Below, one piece after another: positions 9,069 through 11,787 of a DNA stretch of 11,787 nt (its first letter is position 1; each line of letters opens with the position of its first letter). The notes under the pieces are model-generated. The model did not search any database. It was not told the DNA's origin and was given only the letters and a program-made list of their open reading frames with translations. A program made the translations under genes and the position numbers. The stretch covers positions 1 through 11,787 of the forward strand of contig JAQSVY010000015.1 of NCBI GenBank assembly GCA_029266935.1. The letters run 5' to 3'. This DNA comes from Burkholderiales bacterium (GTDB taxonomy: Bacteria; Pseudomonadota; Gammaproteobacteria; Burkholderiales; SG8-39).

Positions 9069-9836
9069 ATGCGGCGCACGCCGTCGCTGAGCGCCGCCGG
9101 CCCGGGCTGCAGAATCTCGGCCGACTTCACCTCGTGCAGCTCGTGGTTCCTGACCGCGGGAATCGCCTGCCATCCGGGCCGCGCCGCCACGCGCTCGGGC
9201 CGATATTTCTTCCCGCACCATGAGCCGAACATGACATCCGGCTGCCTTTCCACCACCAGCCTCCCATCCGGGACGACGCGCCCCGTGGCCGCTTGGGAGA
9301 AAGAGAGCTCCCTGAACACATCCTCGCCGCCGGCGATCTCGACGAGCTCGCTCACCCAGCGGATGGCGCTGATCATCGGCTCGTCCCATTCCTCGAAGTA
9401 GACGCGCGGGCGCCGCGGGAAGGCCTTTGCTCTTTCCCGGATCTCGTCCAAGCCCCGTTCCAGTCGATCGACGAGCCGCGCGCCCCGGTCACTTGCGCCC
9501 ACGAGGGCAGCCACCATCGCGATGGTGTCGAGAATCTCCTGCACCGAGCGCTGGTTGAACAGCACCACGTTCAGCCCCGCCTTGGCGAGGTCGCGCGCGA
9601 TGTCGGCCTGCAGGTCGGAGAAGCCGAGCACCAGGTCCGGCTTGAGCTCGAGGATCTTTTCGTTCTTCGCGCTGAGGAAGGCTGACACGCGCGGCTTCTC
9701 CCTGCGCGCGCGTGGCGGGCGCACGGTATAGCCCGAGATGCCGACGATGCGCCGCTCCTCGCCGAGGAGGTAGAGCGTCTCCGTCGTTTCCTCGGTGAGG
9801 CAGACGATCCGCTCGGGAAACCGCGCAGGCATAAAG

Positions 9837-9843
9837 TATTATC
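9837..9843. promoter_or_regulatory. Candidate shared -10 element for two divergent leaderless genes
   Basis: The 18 bases between two divergent ATG codons (9832 and 9851) contain TATTAT on the plus strand (9837-9842) and GATAAT on the minus strand (9843-9838). Each matches a sigma-70 -10 hexamer at five of six bases. Start sites 6-8 bases downstream would fall on or next to each ATG. Neither gene has a Shine-Dalgarno sequence. No convincing -35 is seen. Confidence 0.4.
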
Positions 9844-9850
9844 CCGGGCC

Positions 9851-10993
9851 ATGGGGCCGCTTGCGGGGGTCAAGGTGCTGGAGTTCGAAGCGATCGGCCC
9901 CGCGCCCTTCGCCGGGATGCTGCTCGCCGACATGGGGGCCGACGTGCTGGTGCTCGAACGCCCCGAGGGCACCGACCTGGGACTCAAGCGCGAGCGCCGC
10001 CACGACGTCATGATGCGCGGCAAGCGTTCGCTGACTTTGGATCTCAAGAAGGATTCTTCCAGGCAAATTGCTCTTAGCCTGGTGGAAAGAGCAGACGTGC
10101 TCATTGAAGGGCTGCGTCCCGGCGTCATGGAGCGCCTGGGGCTCGGGCCCGATATCGCGCTCGCGAGGAACCCGCGCCTCGTCTACGGGCGCATGACCGG
10201 GTGGGGCCAGGACGGCCCGCTCGCGCCGCGCGCCGGCCACGACATCAACTACATCGCCCTCGCCGGCGTGCTGCACGCCTTCGGGCGCAAGGGCGAGGCG
10301 CCGGTGCCGCCGCTGAACCTGATCGGCGACTTCGGCGGCGGCGGCATGCTGCTCGGCTTCGGCATCGCTTGCGCGCTGCTGGAGGCGAAGCGCTCGGGCC
10401 AGGGCCAGGTGGTCGACGCCGCGATGATCGACGGCACGGCGCTGCTCGCCGCCATGTTCTCGGGCTTCCTCGCCGCCGGCACCTGGAGCGAGACGCGCGG
10501 CGACAACATCCTCGACACTGGAGCGCCCTGGTACGACGTCTACGAGACGAAGGACGGCAAGTACGTCTCCATCGGCGCGATCGAAGGCCGTTTTTACGAA
10601 GAGCTGCTGGAACGATTGCAGTTGAAGGATCTGCCCGACCAGTACGACCGCGCGCGCTGGCCGGAGATGAAGGAAGTTTTCTCAGCAGCATTCCGAACCA
10701 GGAGCAGAGAGGAGTGGTGCAGGGTCTTCGACGGCTCCGACGCCTGTTTCGCACCTGTGCTGTCGTGGTCCGAAGCGCGCGATCACGCGCAGAGCGTTTC
10801 GAGAAAAAGCTATCTTTCGGTCGGCAATGTGCCGCAACCGGCGCCGGCGCCGCGCTTCTCGCGCACGCCGGGCGCGGTGCGTCACGAGCCGCCGGAGCGC
10901 GGCGAAGGCGGGCTGCAGGCGCTGCGCGACTGGGGGTTCGCCGCGCAGGACATCGACGCCCTGAAGGCGCAGGGCCTCGGCACAAGGGAGTGA
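9851..10993 (+). CDS. Alpha-methylacyl-CoA racemase (CaiB/BaiF, class III CoA-transferase family)
   Basis: A 380-residue homologue of mammalian AMACR and mycobacterial MCR, which interconvert (R)- and (S)-2-methylacyl-CoA so that S-specific acyl-CoA oxidation can proceed. The catalytic residues of MCR have clear counterparts, offset by four: H130 (GHDINY), N156 and D160 (PLNLIGDFGGGG), and E245 (IGAIEGRFY). Other matches are GPAPFAGMLLADMGADVL (16-33), LKRADV-like LVERADVLIEGLRPGV (77-92), and EEWCRVFDGSDACFAPVL in the C-terminal part. These support racemase rather than a CoA-transferase. ATG 9851 has no ribosome site. The stop comes 4 bases before the DUF47 start, so it may be cotranscribed with phosphate-uptake genes. 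Functionally it would pair with the acyl-CoA dehydrogenases of the minus-strand operon. Confidence 0.92.
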   Translation: MGPLAGVKVLEFEAIGPAPFAGMLLADMGADVLVLERPEGTDLGLKRERRHDVMMRGKRSLTLDLKKDSSRQIALSLVERADVLIEGLRPGVMERLGLGPDIALARNPRLVYGRMTGWGQDGPLAPRAGHDINYIALAGVLHAFGRKGEAPVPPLNLIGDFGGGGMLLGFGIACALLEAKRSGQGQVVDAAMIDGTALLAAMFSGFLAAGTWSETRGDNILDTGAPWYDVYETKDGKYVSIGAIEGRFYEELLERLQLKDLPDQYDRARWPEMKEVFSAAFRTRSREEWCRVFDGSDACFAPVLSWSEARDHAQSVSRKSYLSVGNVPQPAPAPRFSRTPGAVRHEPPERGEGGLQALRDWGFAAQDIDALKAQGLGTRE

Positions 10994-10997
10994 AAAG

Positions 10998-11624
10998 ATG
11001 CTCGCGCGCCTGATGCCCCGCGAGGGGCGCTTCTTCGACCTCTTCAACGCGCACGCCGAGCGCATCATCGAGGGCAGCCGCGAGCTGGCGGCGATGATCG
11101 GCAGCTTCAGCGAGCTCGACGCGCACGCCCAGCGCATCGACGGCGCCGAGCGCGCCGCCGACAAGATCACGCACGAGTGCATCACGCTCCTGCACAAGAC
11201 CTTCATCACGCCCTTCGACCGCGAGCAGATCCACGCGCTCATCACGGCAATGGACGACATCCTCGACCTCATCCAGGACGTCGCGGAGTCCATCGCCCTC
11301 TATGATCTGCGCAGCGTCACCCCGGAGGCGAAGCAGCTCGCCGAGATCTGCCAGATGTGCTGCGAGCGCGTGCGCACCGTGGTGGGGCTGCTCACCAACG
11401 TCAAGCGCTCCGAGGCGATCCTCAAGTGCTGCGAGGAGATCGACCGGCTCGAGTCCGACGCCGACCGGGTGATGCGCGCCGCGCTCTCCAAGCTCTTCCG
11501 CGACGAGAACGACCTCAAGCAGGTGATGAAGCTGCGCGTCATCTACGAGCTGCTCGAGTCGATCACCGACCGCTGCGAGGACGTCGCGAACGTCGTCGAA
11601 GGCATCGTCCTAGAAAACTCCTGA
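10998..11624 (+). CDS. DUF47 / PhoU-like Pit accessory protein
   Basis: A 208-residue, almost all-helical cytoplasmic protein of the DUF47 family, structurally related to PhoU. Family hallmarks are the repeated E/D-rich metal-binding motifs: DGAERAADKITHE (about 48-60), ITAMDDILDLIQDVAE (82-97), EEIDRLESDADR (145-156) and LESITDRCEDVANVVEGIVLE (186-206). DUF47 genes usually sit immediately before a Pit phosphate transporter and are thought to modulate its activity. Here the TGA stop overlaps the Pit ATG by one base (TGATG). A strong AAGGGAG ribosome site (10984-10990) lies 7 bases before ATG 10998 inside the end of the racemase gene. Confidence 0.94.
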   Translation: MLARLMPREGRFFDLFNAHAERIIEGSRELAAMIGSFSELDAHAQRIDGAERAADKITHECITLLHKTFITPFDREQIHALITAMDDILDLIQDVAESIALYDLRSVTPEAKQLAEICQMCCERVRTVVGLLTNVKRSEAILKCCEEIDRLESDADRVMRAALSKLFRDENDLKQVMKLRVIYELLESITDRCEDVANVVEGIVLENS

Positions 11625-11787
11625 TGGACCCGGGCGCCGCCACCCAGCTTGGCCTGGGCGTGCTGGTCGCGCTCATTGCGGTTGCCCTCGCGTTCGACTT
11701 CATGAACGGCTTCCACGACGCCGCGAACTCGATCGCCACCGTGGTCTCCACGCGCGTGCTCAAGCCCTACCAGGCGGTGGTGCTCGC
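11624..11787 (+). CDS. pit: Inorganic phosphate transporter, Pit family, 3' end cut by window edge
   Basis: The first 54 complete codons are present, open to the end of the window. They encode a first transmembrane helix (about residues 8-26) followed by the Pit signature DFMNGFHDAANSIATVVSTRVL (25-46), including the conserved GFHDAANS core. Family members are low-affinity, proton-coupled, metal-phosphate symporters of the inner membrane. The ATG overlaps the DUF47 stop by one base, indicating translational coupling. The rest of the protein, including the second signature repeat, lies outside the window. Confidence 0.92.
   Translation, partial: MDPGAATQLGLGVLVALIAVALAFDFMNGFHDAANSIATVVSTRVLKPYQAVVL

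Noticed and set aside
9851..10993. Formyl-CoA or carnitine CoA-transferase
   Set aside because: Same superfamily, but the His-Asn-Asp-Glu set and surrounding motifs match the MCR/AMACR racemases at a constant offset of four, and no transferase-type nucleophilic Asp context was recognised.

Overview
The window is high-GC DNA, almost entirely coding, from a proteobacterium. Protein character (IclR regulator, CaiB/BaiF racemase, signal-less BtuF-like protein, DUF47-Pit pair, Nu-class GST) best fits a betaproteobacterium of the Burkholderiales type, but no taxonomic marker gene is present. No RNA genes, insertion sequences, CRISPR arrays or prophage genes were seen. The largest gap between genes is 113 bases, so no stretch over 300 bases lacks a gene.

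Region 1 (1-7209, minus strand) is one very compact run of nine genes. In transcription order: a DHRS4-like short-chain dehydrogenase (SDR), a large and a small acyl-CoA dehydrogenase subunit, an NlpE-like lipoprotein, a CurA-type NADPH-dependent reductase, a small RDD membrane protein, a Nu-class glutathione transferase, a phosphonoacetate-hydrolase-like phosphatase, and a second SDR cut by the window edge. Neighbours overlap by 1-14 bases or are at most 17 bases apart, so this is almost certainly one operon. Three of its genes appear to start with TTG inside the preceding gene. The two acyl-CoA dehydrogenases look like complementary halves of a heteromeric enzyme of the kind known from sterol side-chain degradation.

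Region 2 (7210-9068) begins with a 113-base divergent control region. It holds a 17-bp perfect palindrome touching the SDR start codon and a tandem GCGAAAC repeat over the predicted promoter of the plus-strand IclR regulator. The regulator is followed at once by an MscS-type mechanosensitive channel. IclR is the obvious candidate controller of the nine-gene operon.

Region 3 (9032-11787): a BtuF-like cobalamin-binding protein without signal peptide (minus strand) overlaps the MscS gene tail to tail. It is divergent, by only 18 bases, from an alpha-methylacyl-CoA racemase. That racemase is followed by a DUF47/PhoU-like protein and the start of a Pit phosphate transporter.

Taken together, SDRs, a heteromeric acyl-CoA dehydrogenase, an enoyl/enone reductase type enzyme and an alpha-methylacyl-CoA racemase suggest breakdown of a branched (methyl-substituted, perhaps isoprenoid or steroid-derived) acyl-CoA. 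The substrate cannot be read from the sequence. The phosphonoacetate-hydrolase-like protein and the lipoprotein are the unexpected members of the operon.
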